Made by a program: the position numbers and the translations under genes. Of a stretch of DNA of 64,000 bases, positions 18,640 through 27,354 are shown in pieces. The notes under the pieces are model-generated. The model was not told the DNA's origin, made no database searches, and saw only the letters and a list, made by a program, of their open reading frames with translations. The stretch is taken from positions 868,001-932,000 of the forward strand of contig AP027925.1 of NCBI GenBank assembly GCA_036322875.1. Reading direction: 5' to 3'. Origin of the DNA: Paraimprobicoccus trichonymphae (GTDB taxonomy: Bacteria; Bacillota; Clostridia; Oscillospirales; Acutalibacteraceae). The first letter of the stretch is position 1. Each line of letters starts with the position of its first letter.

Positions 18640-19587
18640 CTACGGTATTAGAATTTGGTGATTTTTTAAATTTATTTTAAATTTAGTATATTTATCTAAT
18701 TTACTTGTGAGTTTTATAGTTCCGTTGTGAGATTTTACAATTTTGTTTGTTATATACAAACCCATACCCGTCCCAGATGTATTAGAATTTTTCACGGTTT
18801 TTGCTCTGTAAAATTTGTCAAATACATGTTTAATGTCGCTTTCTGAAATACCGATACCAGTATCTTTTATTTCTATAGAAACACTTTTTTTAGTTTTGAA
18901 AGTCTTTATGTTTATTTTACCATTTTCTTTGTTATATTTGATAGCATTTGAAATTAAATTATCAAAAACTCTTTTAATATCTGTGATAAAACCTTTTATA
19001 AAAATATTTTCACCAAAATTTAAGTTTATTTTTATGTTTTTTTCTTTTAATAAATTTCCCAATTCTTTTAAACGTTCTGAAATTTCTAAATTTATATCTA
19101 CTTTTTCTTTTGGTTTGTTTGACCTTATAGTATTTAAAACTTCGTTTACAAAATTTAAAATATTTTCTGAACTTTCCTGAATTATGCTGTAAATTTCATT
19201 TTTATTTTTTTTGTTCAAAGTACCTTTTTTCAAAAGTTCAGCTGATAAAATTAAAGAACACAACGGATTTTTTATATCATGTACTAATTCAGATATGGAT
19301 TCTACATCTTTATAAGAATATTTTTTTTCATCCAGACTTATATCATTTTTTTCTTTTCTATTTGATTTTATAGTGTTCAAAACTTCATTTATAAAATTTA
19401 AAATATCACTAGATTCTTTTTTTATTATTTTATATATTTCATTTTGAGCTTTTTCGCTTAAAGTTTCATTTTTTAAAAAATCTGCTGACAATGATATAGA
19501 ATGCAGAGGGTTTTCTATATTAAAAATTAAATTTGATACTGATTTTAAAGTTTCATCAGAATATTTTTTTATAAATAAATTTGACAT
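18640..19587 (-). CDS. Cytosolic sensor histidine kinase with duplicated DHp domain
   Basis: A 315-residue kinase without membrane segment or sensor domain. Residues about 10-75 and 92-160 are two copies of a HisKA dimerisation domain (NPLHSISLSADFLK / NPLCSLILSAELLK, then ILNFINEVLNTI / ILNFVNEVLNTI). The second has a proper H-box, SELVHDIKNPL. In the first the phospho-His is replaced (SNLIFNIENPL). The catalytic domain follows: N-box NLISNAIKYNKENG, G1 DTGIGIS, F-box FDKFYRA, G2 GTGMGLYI. No response regulator is adjacent, so it is an orphan, possibly a phosphorelay kinase such as those feeding Spo0A; that role is inference. It lies 23 bases downstream of corA on the same strand and may be co-transcribed. 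Confidence 0.85.
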   Translation of the reverse strand: MSNLFIKKYSDETLKSVSNLIFNIENPLHSISLSADFLKNETLSEKAQNEIYKIIKKESSDILNFINEVLNTIKSNRKEKNDISLDEKKYSYKDVESISELVHDIKNPLCSLILSAELLKKGTLNKKNKNEIYSIIQESSENILNFVNEVLNTIRSNKPKEKVDINLEISERLKELGNLLKEKNIKINLNFGENIFIKGFITDIKRVFDNLISNAIKYNKENGKINIKTFKTKKSVSIEIKDTGIGISESDIKHVFDKFYRAKTVKNSNTSGTGMGLYITNKIVKSHNGTIKLTSKLDKYTKFKINLKNHQILIP

Positions 19588-19610
19588 ACATATATTATAT
19601 TAATATTTTT

Positions 19611-20540
19611 TTAAATCATATCTTTTTTCCTAAGAAAATACCAACTTATTAATGCCAGAATTAGTGATAAAACAATAGGAAACCACCAATAATCCATCAT
19701 CGGGATATCAGGGTTGTTCATACCGTAAATTCCTGAAATAACCGTAGGAATAGAAATTATAAGAGTTATTGAAGCTAAAACTTTCATGACAATATTTAAA
19801 TTATTAGAAATAATAGACGCATAAGCATCCATAGTCCCAGACAATATATTTAAATAAATTTCTGACATTTCTATAGCTTGTTTTATTTCTATCAAAGCAT
19901 CTTCTAGCAAATTTTTGTCATCTTCTAGTAAATTCATATGATTTCTTCTTGTAAGCTTCTGAAAAGTATTATTATTTGCTTTAAGAGAAAAAGAAAAGTA
20001 AACTAAGGATTTTTCTATTTCTAAAAGCTGAATTAATTCTTTATTTTTCATAGATTTTCTTAGTTCTTTTTCTACATGACCAGTTATTTTATCTATTTGC
20101 TTTAGATATTGTAAATATTTACTTGTCATTCTAAGCATGATATGTAAAACAAAATTTGATTGTAAATCTGTTCTTACATTTCTTAAAAGTCCCTCTGAAA
20201 ACTCCTCTATTATAGAATTTTCGCTTAAAGAAACTGTGATTACAGCAACTGGTGTTACCATTATAGATAATGGAACAGTATAATAAGTAAAATTTTCTTC
20301 TGTTTTGTTAACTATAGGGCTATCCAAAACTATAAGTGTAGTACCTTCTTCATAATCTATATGAGAAGATTCTTCTTCATCTAAAGAAGATTTGAGAAAA
20401 TCTGGCTCTAAATTGAATTTAGAAATTAAATAGTCAATTTCTTCTTCATTTGGTGCAACACATTTAACCCAACAACCATCAATATAATTGTCTATACCTA
20501 CGATTTTCGCATTTGCAGATGTTTTGTAATAAGAAATCAT
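19611..20540 (-). CDS. corA: CorA-family magnesium/cobalt transporter
   Basis: A 309-residue inner-membrane channel for Mg2+ and related divalent cations. It has the long cytoplasmic N-terminal domain and the stalk helix rich in Glu and Lys. Two C-terminal membrane helices are joined by the signature YGMN (SGIYGMNNPDIPMM), and a basic end FLRKKDMI follows. Length is usual. ATG at 20540 has an AAAAGGAG site. The histidine kinase follows closely downstream. Confidence 0.93.
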   Translation of the reverse strand: MISYYKTSANAKIVGIDNYIDGCWVKCVAPNEEEIDYLISKFNLEPDFLKSSLDEEESSHIDYEEGTTLIVLDSPIVNKTEENFTYYTVPLSIMVTPVAVITVSLSENSIIEEFSEGLLRNVRTDLQSNFVLHIMLRMTSKYLQYLKQIDKITGHVEKELRKSMKNKELIQLLEIEKSLVYFSFSLKANNNTFQKLTRRNHMNLLEDDKNLLEDALIEIKQAIEMSEIYLNILSGTMDAYASIISNNLNIVMKVLASITLIISIPTVISGIYGMNNPDIPMMDYWWFPIVLSLILALISWYFLRKKDMI

Positions 20541-20951
20541 TTTTTTGTTAGTACTCCTTTTCTTGTACTTTATCTCTATAATTTAAATTATAATTTTTTG
20601 ATAAAAAAACTCAAGGAAAAATTGTGTTTGCCTAACCGTTTATGCATTAAAAAAATTTTAAAATCCGTTTTTATTCATTAGAGCTTGTTTACATGAAATA
20701 AAATTTGGTGTAGTGAAAATATAAAAAATTGAGCATTTATTCCCAATTTTCCCATAATCTAAAGATTTTAAATGTTATTTTTGTATGTGTTTGTTGTAAA
20801 AACGGAAATTTACCTTAAGCGGTTGTCATACAATTTATGTACGATTAAATTGGCGGGGCATTGGAAAAGATATTTGCATATTCGGTACAATCTCAAATAA
20901 AATTTTAGATTTTGTCTATTTCCATATAGATTAAAATGTTAAAATTAATCT
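20541..20951. other. Intergenic between corA and trmD
   Basis: About 410 bases with divergent genes on either side, so it must contain the promoters for corA (minus) and trmD (plus). I see no perfect promoter, repeat or RNA structure. Confidence 0.5.
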
Positions 20952-21611
20952 ATGTTGACAGTAGATATAATTACATTATTTCCCGAAATTATAGAATTTG
21001 TAATTTCAAGAAGCGTTACAGGGAGAGCTATAAAAAAAAAATTTTTAGATATAGAGTACCATCAATTGAGAGAGTTTACAGATGATAGACATAAAAGAGT
21101 GGACGGCAAACCGTACGGAGGCGGCAAAGGTATGCTTCTGAAGGCGGAACCGATTTTTAAATGTTTTGAGTTCATATGTAATTGTAGAAAAATTATACCT
21201 AAATTAATTTATATGTCTCCAAAAGGGAAAGTATTGACTCAACAAAAAGCTAAAGAATTAACAAATAATTCTAATATATGTATTTTATGTGGACACTATG
21301 AAGGCATCGATGAAAGAATTATAACTTCTATAGTTAATGAACAAATTTCTATAGGTGAATATGTTCTAACAGGTGGTGAGATCCCAGCTTTAGTGTTATT
21401 GGATACAATGTTTAGGTTAGTTCCAGGAGTTTTGTCAGATAATGAGTGTTTTGAAGATGAAAGTTTTTATAACGGAAAAACTTTAGAATATCCGCAATAT
21501 ACTAGACCATATAATTGGAGAGAAAACAAGGTACCAGATGTGTTATTATCAGGAAATCATAAGGAAATAAAGAATTGGAAAACCAAAAATTCTGATTATG
21601 ACTCAGAATAG
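20952..21611 (+). CDS. trmD: tRNA (guanine-N1)-methyltransferase
   Basis: Methylates G37 of tRNAs reading CNN codons, using AdoMet in the trefoil-knot SPOUT fold. Visible are VDIITLFPE at the start, the DDRHKRVDGKPYGGGKGMLLK loop, YMSPKGKVLTQ, CGHYEGIDERI and the knot sequence ISIGEYVLTGGE. The protein has 219 residues, a little short at the C-terminus, but all these motifs are present. Its usual operon partners (rpsP, rimM, rplS) are absent here, so it stands alone. No clear Shine-Dalgarno precedes the ATG. Confidence 0.95.
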   Translation: MLTVDIITLFPEIIEFVISRSVTGRAIKKKFLDIEYHQLREFTDDRHKRVDGKPYGGGKGMLLKAEPIFKCFEFICNCRKIIPKLIYMSPKGKVLTQQKAKELTNNSNICILCGHYEGIDERIITSIVNEQISIGEYVLTGGEIPALVLLDTMFRLVPGVLSDNECFEDESFYNGKTLEYPQYTRPYNWRENKVPDVLLSGNHKEIKNWKTKNSDYDSE

Positions 21612-21631
21612 TTTATAGAACAAAAAAATTG

Positions 21632-21660
21632 TTGACAAAACTAATTTTTTATTTTATTAT
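21632..21660 (+). promoter_or_regulatory. Strong sigma-A promoter after trmD
   Basis: TTGACA (21632-21637), 17-base spacer, TATTAT (21655-21660). It drives the frameshifted exported-protein gene that starts 46 bases downstream. Confidence 0.8.
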
Positions 21661-21705
21661 CATATCTACTAAGATATCCAATGATAAATAAGTGAGTGGT
21701 TGATT

Positions 21706-22531
21706 TTGAATAACATAAATTACATTAAATTTGCTGTGCCAACAGTTTTAGCAGTGACGGCTTTGATATCAGGAGGAGTTTATTTAGGAAAAAAAACCAA
21801 ATGAAAAACGATGTGCTTGCCAAATTTGGTGGCTTTGAAGTGAATAGCCCAAGAATATTATTTTTGTTACGAGACAGCTGATAATCAGTGCAGTTTGGCA
21901 ATAGTAAGTAGTGAAGATCAAAAAATCATAAAAAAGTTAAAAAATTTGGAAATTGTTAATGGAAAAATAAGAATATCTTCGAATTTTAGTATGCGTCTGT
22001 CTGGTTGCACATGTGTGGAAAAAACAAAATTTGAAAAAATGGATTTGGGTTCAAGATATTTAGAAGAAAGTCTTGATACAAAGAAAAAAGAAATGCACCT
22101 TATGTCACTTTCCATTAAAAATAACAATCTGAGGATTACAACAGAAGAATGTGGTGAAATTTTATTAATTAACCCAAAAATTTTTATGCATGAAAGAAAT
22201 AAATTTAAAATATTAATTTCGGATGATAAGGCCGGTTTGCTTTGGTGGGGTAAACTTGAAATTATAAAAGTTTTTAAAAATAAAGAAATTGATAATAGTT
22301 ATGATGTAGATCTGTTTGATTTTTTTAAAGGTGAAGGAATTATTAAAAGAAGTAATAGAAGAAGGAAATTATTGTAAATACTTCTATAATGGTGAAGACA
22401 TCGAGTATATTTGTTTTAATTCATTATGCATTCCTGTAGTTGATAAAATAGAAATAATTACTATTGATAAATTTAATTATGAGGTTAATCGTCTTAAGTT
22501 ACTAGGTAGTTTAGTGGAATTTCCTGCTTGA
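21706..22531 (+). pseudogene. Exported or anchored hypothetical protein, several frameshifts
   Basis: Unknown family. TTG at 21706 begins MNNINYIKFAVPTVLAVTAL followed by ISGGVYLGKK, a hydrophobic N-terminal segment. An indel in the A7 run near 21795 shifts to MKNDVLAKFGGFEVN. A second indel near 21845 shifts to AQEYYFCYETADNQCSLAIVSSEDQK, a long soluble part up to 22316. There a T7 run shifts it again into FLKVKELLKEVIEEGNYCKYFYNGEDIEYICF.. ending SLVEFPA at 22531. The intact product would be about 270 residues. The promoter is good and the lesions sit in homopolymer runs, so either recent decay or transcriptional slippage is possible. The IS605-derived repeat begins exactly at its stop codon. 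Confidence 0.55.
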
Positions 22532-22785
22532 CACTCTGCTTGGCTAAAGATCAAGCAGATTCTTTTTTCCGCACCTCCAGCGATTACTTGCGTAAGCTCC
22601 ATTTCATTTTAAGCGTAAACCCCGTGAGCCCCACGGTATTTAATTTTTAATGCATGCTTAAAATTTCAATTTGGTTTTCGTTGAAACACCATCTCTTGTA
22701 ATTTTAGTATACTATTATTTTTTGTCAATATTTTTACGGTTCATCTACTAAAATGAATATTTAGTGGTTTTTTCGTGAATTTATA
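22528..22785 (-). repeat. Short palindrome-ended element (IS605-derived MITE), copy 1
   Basis: Starts TTGACACT with the hairpin CTGCTTG-N9-CAAGCAG (22536-22558), like an IS605 right end. It ends with the hairpin CTACTAAA-N7-TTTAGTGG (22745-22767). There is no coding capacity. It matches 36795-37060 along its whole length. Such elements are presumably moved by a TnpA in trans. Confidence 0.7.
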
Positions 22786-22997
22786 TAAATATTCTAATAT
22801 AAAAATTATTGTATTGATATTGTAGAACATTTTAAAATAATTAGTTTATGATTAACATTTATTATATATTTTAAATTCTATCGGTATGATAATAAAATAT
22901 CTAAAATAATGAATTTTATGAAATGTAATTTTCATTGTATTTTTTAAATATAAAAAGGATAATAATAGAATAAATATTCTGGAGGGTGTATGTTTTT

Positions 22998-24650
22998 TTG
23001 ATTAATGGTCAAGATTTTAAATTTGCAATAATTTCGGGGGCAAATAATCTATATAAAAACAAAAATTTCGTTAATGAACTTAATATTTTTCCAGTTCCAG
23101 ATGGTGATACAGGCTCCAATATGTCTATGACTATGGAACCAGCTGTAAAAGAGCTAGAGAACGAAGAAAGTAAATATATTAATGAGATTTCAGAGTTGGT
23201 TTCTTCTAAATTGTTGATTGGCGCCAGAGGAAATTCAGGGGTTATTTTATCTTTGATTTTCCAAGGATTTTCTAAAATTTTAAAAAATATGGATGTGGCT
23301 TCAGGTGAAGATTTTGTTGATAGTTTAGAATTAGGCTCAAATTTAGCTTATAAAAATGTAATGAATCCTACCGAGGGTACTATTTTGACTGTTGTTAGAA
23401 TGGCATTTGAAAGAGGAAAATTGGCTTTGAAAACTAGTAATGATTTGATATATATATTTTCTCAAATATGTATAGGCGCTGAAGAGGCATTAAAATTGAC
23501 TCCTGAATTATTACCAGTATTAAAAAGAGCCAATGTTGTCGATTCTGGTGGTAAAGGTTTGTGTTTAATACTAGAAGGCATGTTACATTATTTCAAAAAT
23601 GGAAAAATTATAGAAAAAGAGATCACAAACTTGAATTTAGAAATAGATGATAAATTTAAAAATGATGTGTCTAGATTTGATGGCGATATCAGATTTACTT
23701 ACTGCACTGAATTTATAGTTAAAAAAAATAAGTTAACAAAAATTAACGTAGAAAAAATGAGAAAAAAATTAGAAAGAATTGGTGACTGTGTGGTAGTAGT
23801 TACAGATGAAATTATTATAAAAACACATGTTCATACTGAAAACCCAGACAAAGCTTTGAAAGAAGGTTTAGAATTTGGCGAATTGATGAATATTAAAATA
23901 GAAAACATGAAAGAACAACGAAGAGTAATTTGGGAATCTCAGAGTAAAAATAAAATCGAAATTGGAAAATTAGAATTTGCGGAACCTATTGAAGAAGTTG
24001 GATTTGTAGCTGTCGCTTGTGGCAATGGATTGGTAGATTTATTTAAAAATTTAGGATGTAGTAATGTTGTAACTGGTGGACAAACTATGAATCCAAGCAC
24101 AAATCAGATTTTAGGGGCAGTTCTTGCAACTCCATCTAAGATTGTATATGTTTTTCCAAATAATAGAAATATAATCATGGCAGCTGAACAAACTGTAAAT
24201 CTAGCAAAAGATAGAGTAGTTGTTATAATTCCTACAAAAACTATTCCACAAGGTATTTCAGCTATTTTAAAGTATAATTTTGAAAATTCAATGGAAGATA
24301 ATATAAAAATTATGACAGAAAATCTTTCAAAAGTGCAAACTGGTCAAATTACTTTTGCAGCTAGAAATTCTGAATTTGGTGGTTTAAAAATTAAAAAAGA
24401 TAATATACTAGCTTTAAAAGATGGCAAATTAGTTTTTGTTATGAAGGATATTATAAAAACTTTATTTAAGTTACTAAAATTACTTGTAAAAAAAGATTCT
24501 GAATTTTTGACTATTATTAAAGGGGAAAATGTAACTCAAGAACAGTCTGACAAAATTAGTAATATTTTAAAATCTAAATATAAGAACTTAGATGTAAATA
24601 TAATTCAGGGTGATCAGCCTGTTTATTATTTTATAGTTGCAGTAGAATAA
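22998..24650 (+). CDS. fakA: DhaL-domain fatty acid kinase subunit (YloV/FakA type)
   Basis: In Firmicutes FakA phosphorylates fatty acids bound to DegV-type FakB proteins so that exogenous fatty acids can enter phospholipids. The N-terminal DhaL domain shows NELNIFPVPDGDTGSNMSMTM (the Mg-binding Asp residues), ARGNSGVILSLIFQGF and VDSGGKGL. The C-terminal region has QTMNPSTNQIL and VYVFPNNRNI, as in the family. I chose TTG at 22998 for about 550 residues. A GTG at 22986 would overlap the GGAGGG ribosome-binding site. No fakB or other partner lies next to it; a promoterless-looking AT stretch and an IS-derived repeat are upstream. Confidence 0.88.
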   Translation: MINGQDFKFAIISGANNLYKNKNFVNELNIFPVPDGDTGSNMSMTMEPAVKELENEESKYINEISELVSSKLLIGARGNSGVILSLIFQGFSKILKNMDVASGEDFVDSLELGSNLAYKNVMNPTEGTILTVVRMAFERGKLALKTSNDLIYIFSQICIGAEEALKLTPELLPVLKRANVVDSGGKGLCLILEGMLHYFKNGKIIEKEITNLNLEIDDKFKNDVSRFDGDIRFTYCTEFIVKKNKLTKINVEKMRKKLERIGDCVVVVTDEIIIKTHVHTENPDKALKEGLEFGELMNIKIENMKEQRRVIWESQSKNKIEIGKLEFAEPIEEVGFVAVACGNGLVDLFKNLGCSNVVTGGQTMNPSTNQILGAVLATPSKIVYVFPNNRNIIMAAEQTVNLAKDRVVVIIPTKTIPQGISAILKYNFENSMEDNIKIMTENLSKVQTGQITFAARNSEFGGLKIKKDNILALKDGKLVFVMKDIIKTLFKLLKLLVKKDSEFLTIIKGENVTQEQSDKISNILKSKYKNLDVNIIQGDQPVYYFIVAVE

Positions 24651-25779
24651 AAAATTAAAAGAACTTTTGTAAGTATATATAGCGTTTTAAAATATAGACT
24701 AAGTGTGCTTACATTTCCAAAAGTAATATCAAAAGAAAAAAATAACCAAACAGAGATAATTAAAGAAACAAAAGTGACTAAGAATATGCGTAATCAAAAT
24801 ATTCGAAAAAGCGAGAACGGTAGATTAAAAAATTCATAATTGTATTAAAAAATCAAAAATTTCAATCGAGATAGAACAAAAAATACTTAAAGAAATCAAG
24901 AAAATAACTGACATGACATTAAACGAAATAATAGAAAAATTTGCCAGAAAAAACGTTTAATGACATTGATATTTTATGATTATCGAAGTATAAAAAACGT
25001 TAAATTTGAATATATTTTTTAAAAATATTACGTAAATAAAACCGATTTCTGGATTGGACAAGTTTTATATAAAGCTGGTCCTTCGAGGTAAAAATTAATT
25101 AAATTAAAATAGTAATATTTCATTCGCGATAACTGATATAGCTGAATGTAAAACAAAGAGATTAAAACCAATCATGTTCTGTTAAAAAAATAACTGATCA
25201 GATAATTGTAAGCGGAAAAGCTGCCTAAATTATCAAAAATTGTTAAAAAAAGATTAGTTTATGATTTAAAAATTTTCAATATGAGCAAGTACCATTTTTC
25301 GAAAAATTTTGTTAATTTGAAATATCAAGATACCAAAATTTACCACTCTAATAGTCCGCCGCTAAAAACAGTTATCTATTGATTTTATTCTCGAAATAGA
25401 TGCTATAAAATTCATATCGAGTACGTAAATTTCCGTATTAAATGCTTTAAAATTTTGTAATCAGACCTCTTGATTTCGCAAGGAAGTTTATTTACTACAT
25501 TGTTTTTGAAGATATAAAAATTTGTTTTTAAGTTAATTTAGTTATTTTTTTAAAAAAATTTTGACTTTGGACATTTTAATTTTGCTCTTATTTCTTTGCT
25601 TAGTGCTTTTGCCACTTATTTTAAATCAATACCACTTATGATGAAATTCATAATAGTTAAAGTATGAATTCTTGGTCTTACGATCATTCCGATAATTTTT
25701 ATCATATTCTGTATGTTTTAGCAAAATTTGTTGCCGTTAATTTACGATTAAAATCATAAGAATGCACGGCAACATTTTT
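24651..25779. other. 1.1 kb of eroded DNA with a ribbon-helix-helix remnant
   Basis: There is no intact gene. At 24847-24960 the plus strand reads KKSKISIEIEQKILKEIKKI, then TDMTLNEIIEKFARKNV, like the end of a CopG/RHH antitoxin, but a stop and no start precede it. Near 25731-25773 the minus strand can form a TTGCCGT/ACGGCAA stem just after cotJC, a possible weak terminator. The rest shows no recognisable feature. Confidence 0.5.
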
Positions 25780-26355
25780 TCAATGATTTTTAAAACTTGA
25801 ATTGAATTCGTAAAAATTTTTACTGTTTAATTTATCTGTACACATTCTCAAAGTTTCTCCAAATCTTTGGTAATGCACAATTTCTCTTTCTCTTAAAAAT
25901 TTAATAGGGTCTTTCACAGCCGGGTCATCACAAAATCTTAAAATATTTTCATAAGTCACCCTCGATTTTTGCTCTGTAGATAAATTTTCGTGCAAATCTG
26001 CTATAGGTTCACTTTTTATCGAAATATTTAAATTTTCTGGAGATATTCCAGTTGTATGATTTACAAAATAATCTTGAAAATTGTTATTTTCTATTTCTTC
26101 TTTTGAAATATTTTTGGTTAACTGGTAAATTATTGTCCCTATTATTTCTAAATGGTTTAATTCTTCAGTTCCTATATCTGTCAAAACTGCTTTTAATTCT
26201 GGGTATGGCATGGTAAATCTTTGGCTTAAATATCTAACAGCAGAAGCTAGTTCACCATCCGGTCCACCATATTGGGATAATATAATTTTAGCCAATTTAG
26301 GATTTGAGTTTTTAATATTAACAGGATATTGCAATCTTTTTTCGTAACACCACAT
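25780..26355 (-). CDS. cotJC: Spore coat protein CotJC (manganese catalase family)
   Basis: An inner spore-coat protein related to Mn-catalases. The sequence MWCYEKRLQYPVNI, SQYGGPDGELASAVRYLSQR, GTEELNHLEIIGTIIYQL (di-metal Glu and His ligands) and REREIVHYQRFGETL are family hallmarks. I start at ATG 26355, which gives the standard MWxYEKxLQYPV N-terminus and has GGTGGAG at good distance; the frame is open 12 codons further up. It is the last gene of cotJA-cotJB-cotJC. Expression in the mother cell under sigma-E is known for the family; I could not define such a promoter here. Confidence 0.95.
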   Translation of the reverse strand: MWCYEKRLQYPVNIKNSNPKLAKIILSQYGGPDGELASAVRYLSQRFTMPYPELKAVLTDIGTEELNHLEIIGTIIYQLTKNISKEEIENNNFQDYFVNHTTGISPENLNISIKSEPIADLHENLSTEQKSRVTYENILRFCDDPAVKDPIKFLREREIVHYQRFGETLRMCTDKLNSKNFYEFNSSFKNH

Positions 26356-26359
26356 TCTA

Positions 26360-26716
26360 TTAATTCTCCACCCCGGTGTTGTCGTCTTCATTCAACAAAT
26401 TGTCATCATTTTCCTTTAAGTTAATATTTTTTCCACTAATATAAATGCTATCATTTTCTTCTGTTTCATCATTTTCCCATGGCCAAGGGTCTGAAACCCA
26501 TTCCCAAGCATTTCCTACATTGGAATCTGTAGTACTTGTTATGGCTCCAAATCTTTTTTCATAATCTTTTTTTAATTTTTCACTCTTTTTTTTATATTCT
26601 TGCAACTTATTTTTCACTTCAATAGCATTTTGATGTGTATCTAAATACAAATTTAATTCTACCACCGCAAAATCTAAACTTGAAATTCTTCTTAATAATC
26701 TTTCTTTATCAGTCAT
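26360..26716 (-). CDS. cotJB: Spore coat assembly protein CotJB
   Basis: A small protein needed with CotJA for placing CotJC in the coat. The N-terminus MTDKERLLRRISSLDFAVVE and the motif ELNLYLDTHQNA identify it. After YKKKSEKLKKDYEKRFG comes the usual WEWVSDPWPWEN. An unusual acidic Asn/Asp-rich tail (about 35 residues) follows, making the protein longer than most homologues (about 90). The start overlaps the end of cotJA by a few bases, suggesting translational coupling. Confidence 0.93.
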   Translation of the reverse strand: MTDKERLLRRISSLDFAVVELNLYLDTHQNAIEVKNKLQEYKKKSEKLKKDYEKRFGAITSTTDSNVGNAWEWVSDPWPWENDETEENDSIYISGKNINLKENDDNLLNEDDNTGVEN

Positions 26717-26918
26717 TTTTTTCATCACCCTCAAAATTACAATCGCAAAAAGGTTTATCTAATTCTGGAAACAAAGTTCCAGCGCAAAATCCCTGTTCTA
26801 TATCATATATCTGTCTAGAATTTTGATATGGTACATATGCCATAGCAACTTCTGCATTTTCAGGCACAGGCGATATTCCATATTCTTTAATTTTCGACTC
26901 AAAAAATAAATCTTTCAT
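26709..26918 (-). CDS. cotJA: Spore coat associated protein CotJA
   Basis: A 69-residue first gene of the cotJ operon. Visible are LARAYVP-like AMAYVPYQNSRQIYD, then IEQGFCAGTLFPELDKPF with the conserved GTLFPEL motif. ATG at 26918 follows GGAGAG. Together with cotJB and cotJC, its intact state suggests that coat assembly is still used in this otherwise decaying genome. Confidence 0.93.
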   Translation of the reverse strand: MKDLFFESKIKEYGISPVPENAEVAMAYVPYQNSRQIYDIEQGFCAGTLFPELDKPFCDCNFEGDEKND

Positions 26919-27354
26919 TTTTTATATTTAACTCTCCTCTCTCAACGAGTTTTTTTATTATTAATATATGAAAAATTTGAAAATAAGGTTCCTCTAAAAT
27001 TTTCAAGTTATTATGTAAACTGCCTATCGTAGCTCTTGCAACCCAATAGATTACAATATTAATGGGTTGGTATGTCATTCAGTTTCAAGCACGAAAGCAT
27101 CAGAGCAAATAAAGGCAACTCGTAAAACAACACAAAACAGTTGAAATAGAACATAAAAAGTTTGTCCTGAAACTGATAAAATAGTGATATAGTGATTGTA
27201 GAAAGCCTAAAGGGCAAATTTTTAGTGCAAAAATAATTATTTTTACACTAAAATCACATTTATTAAATATAATCAAATGACTTTTTAAGTCTAAAAACAG
27301 AGTATTTATAGTTTATAATCAGATGTAAATATAAAAAATTGGAGAATCAAAAAA
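26919..27354. other. Intergenic between cotJA and scfB with two inverted repeats
   Basis: CAACCCA..TGGGTTG can pair at 27039-27069. A 34-base near-perfect palindrome (TTTTAGTG..CACTAAAA, 27220-27253) lies about 100 bases before scfB. I searched by eye for the six-Cys SCIFF peptide gene that normally lies here and found no Cys-rich frame on either strand. Confidence 0.5.
27220..27253. promoter_or_regulatory. 34-bp near-perfect palindrome upstream of scfB
   Basis: TTTTAGTG - CAAAAATAATTATTTTTA - CACTAAAA, symmetrical except for one base pair. It could be an operator for a dimeric repressor or a bidirectional transcription terminator. Confidence 0.4.
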
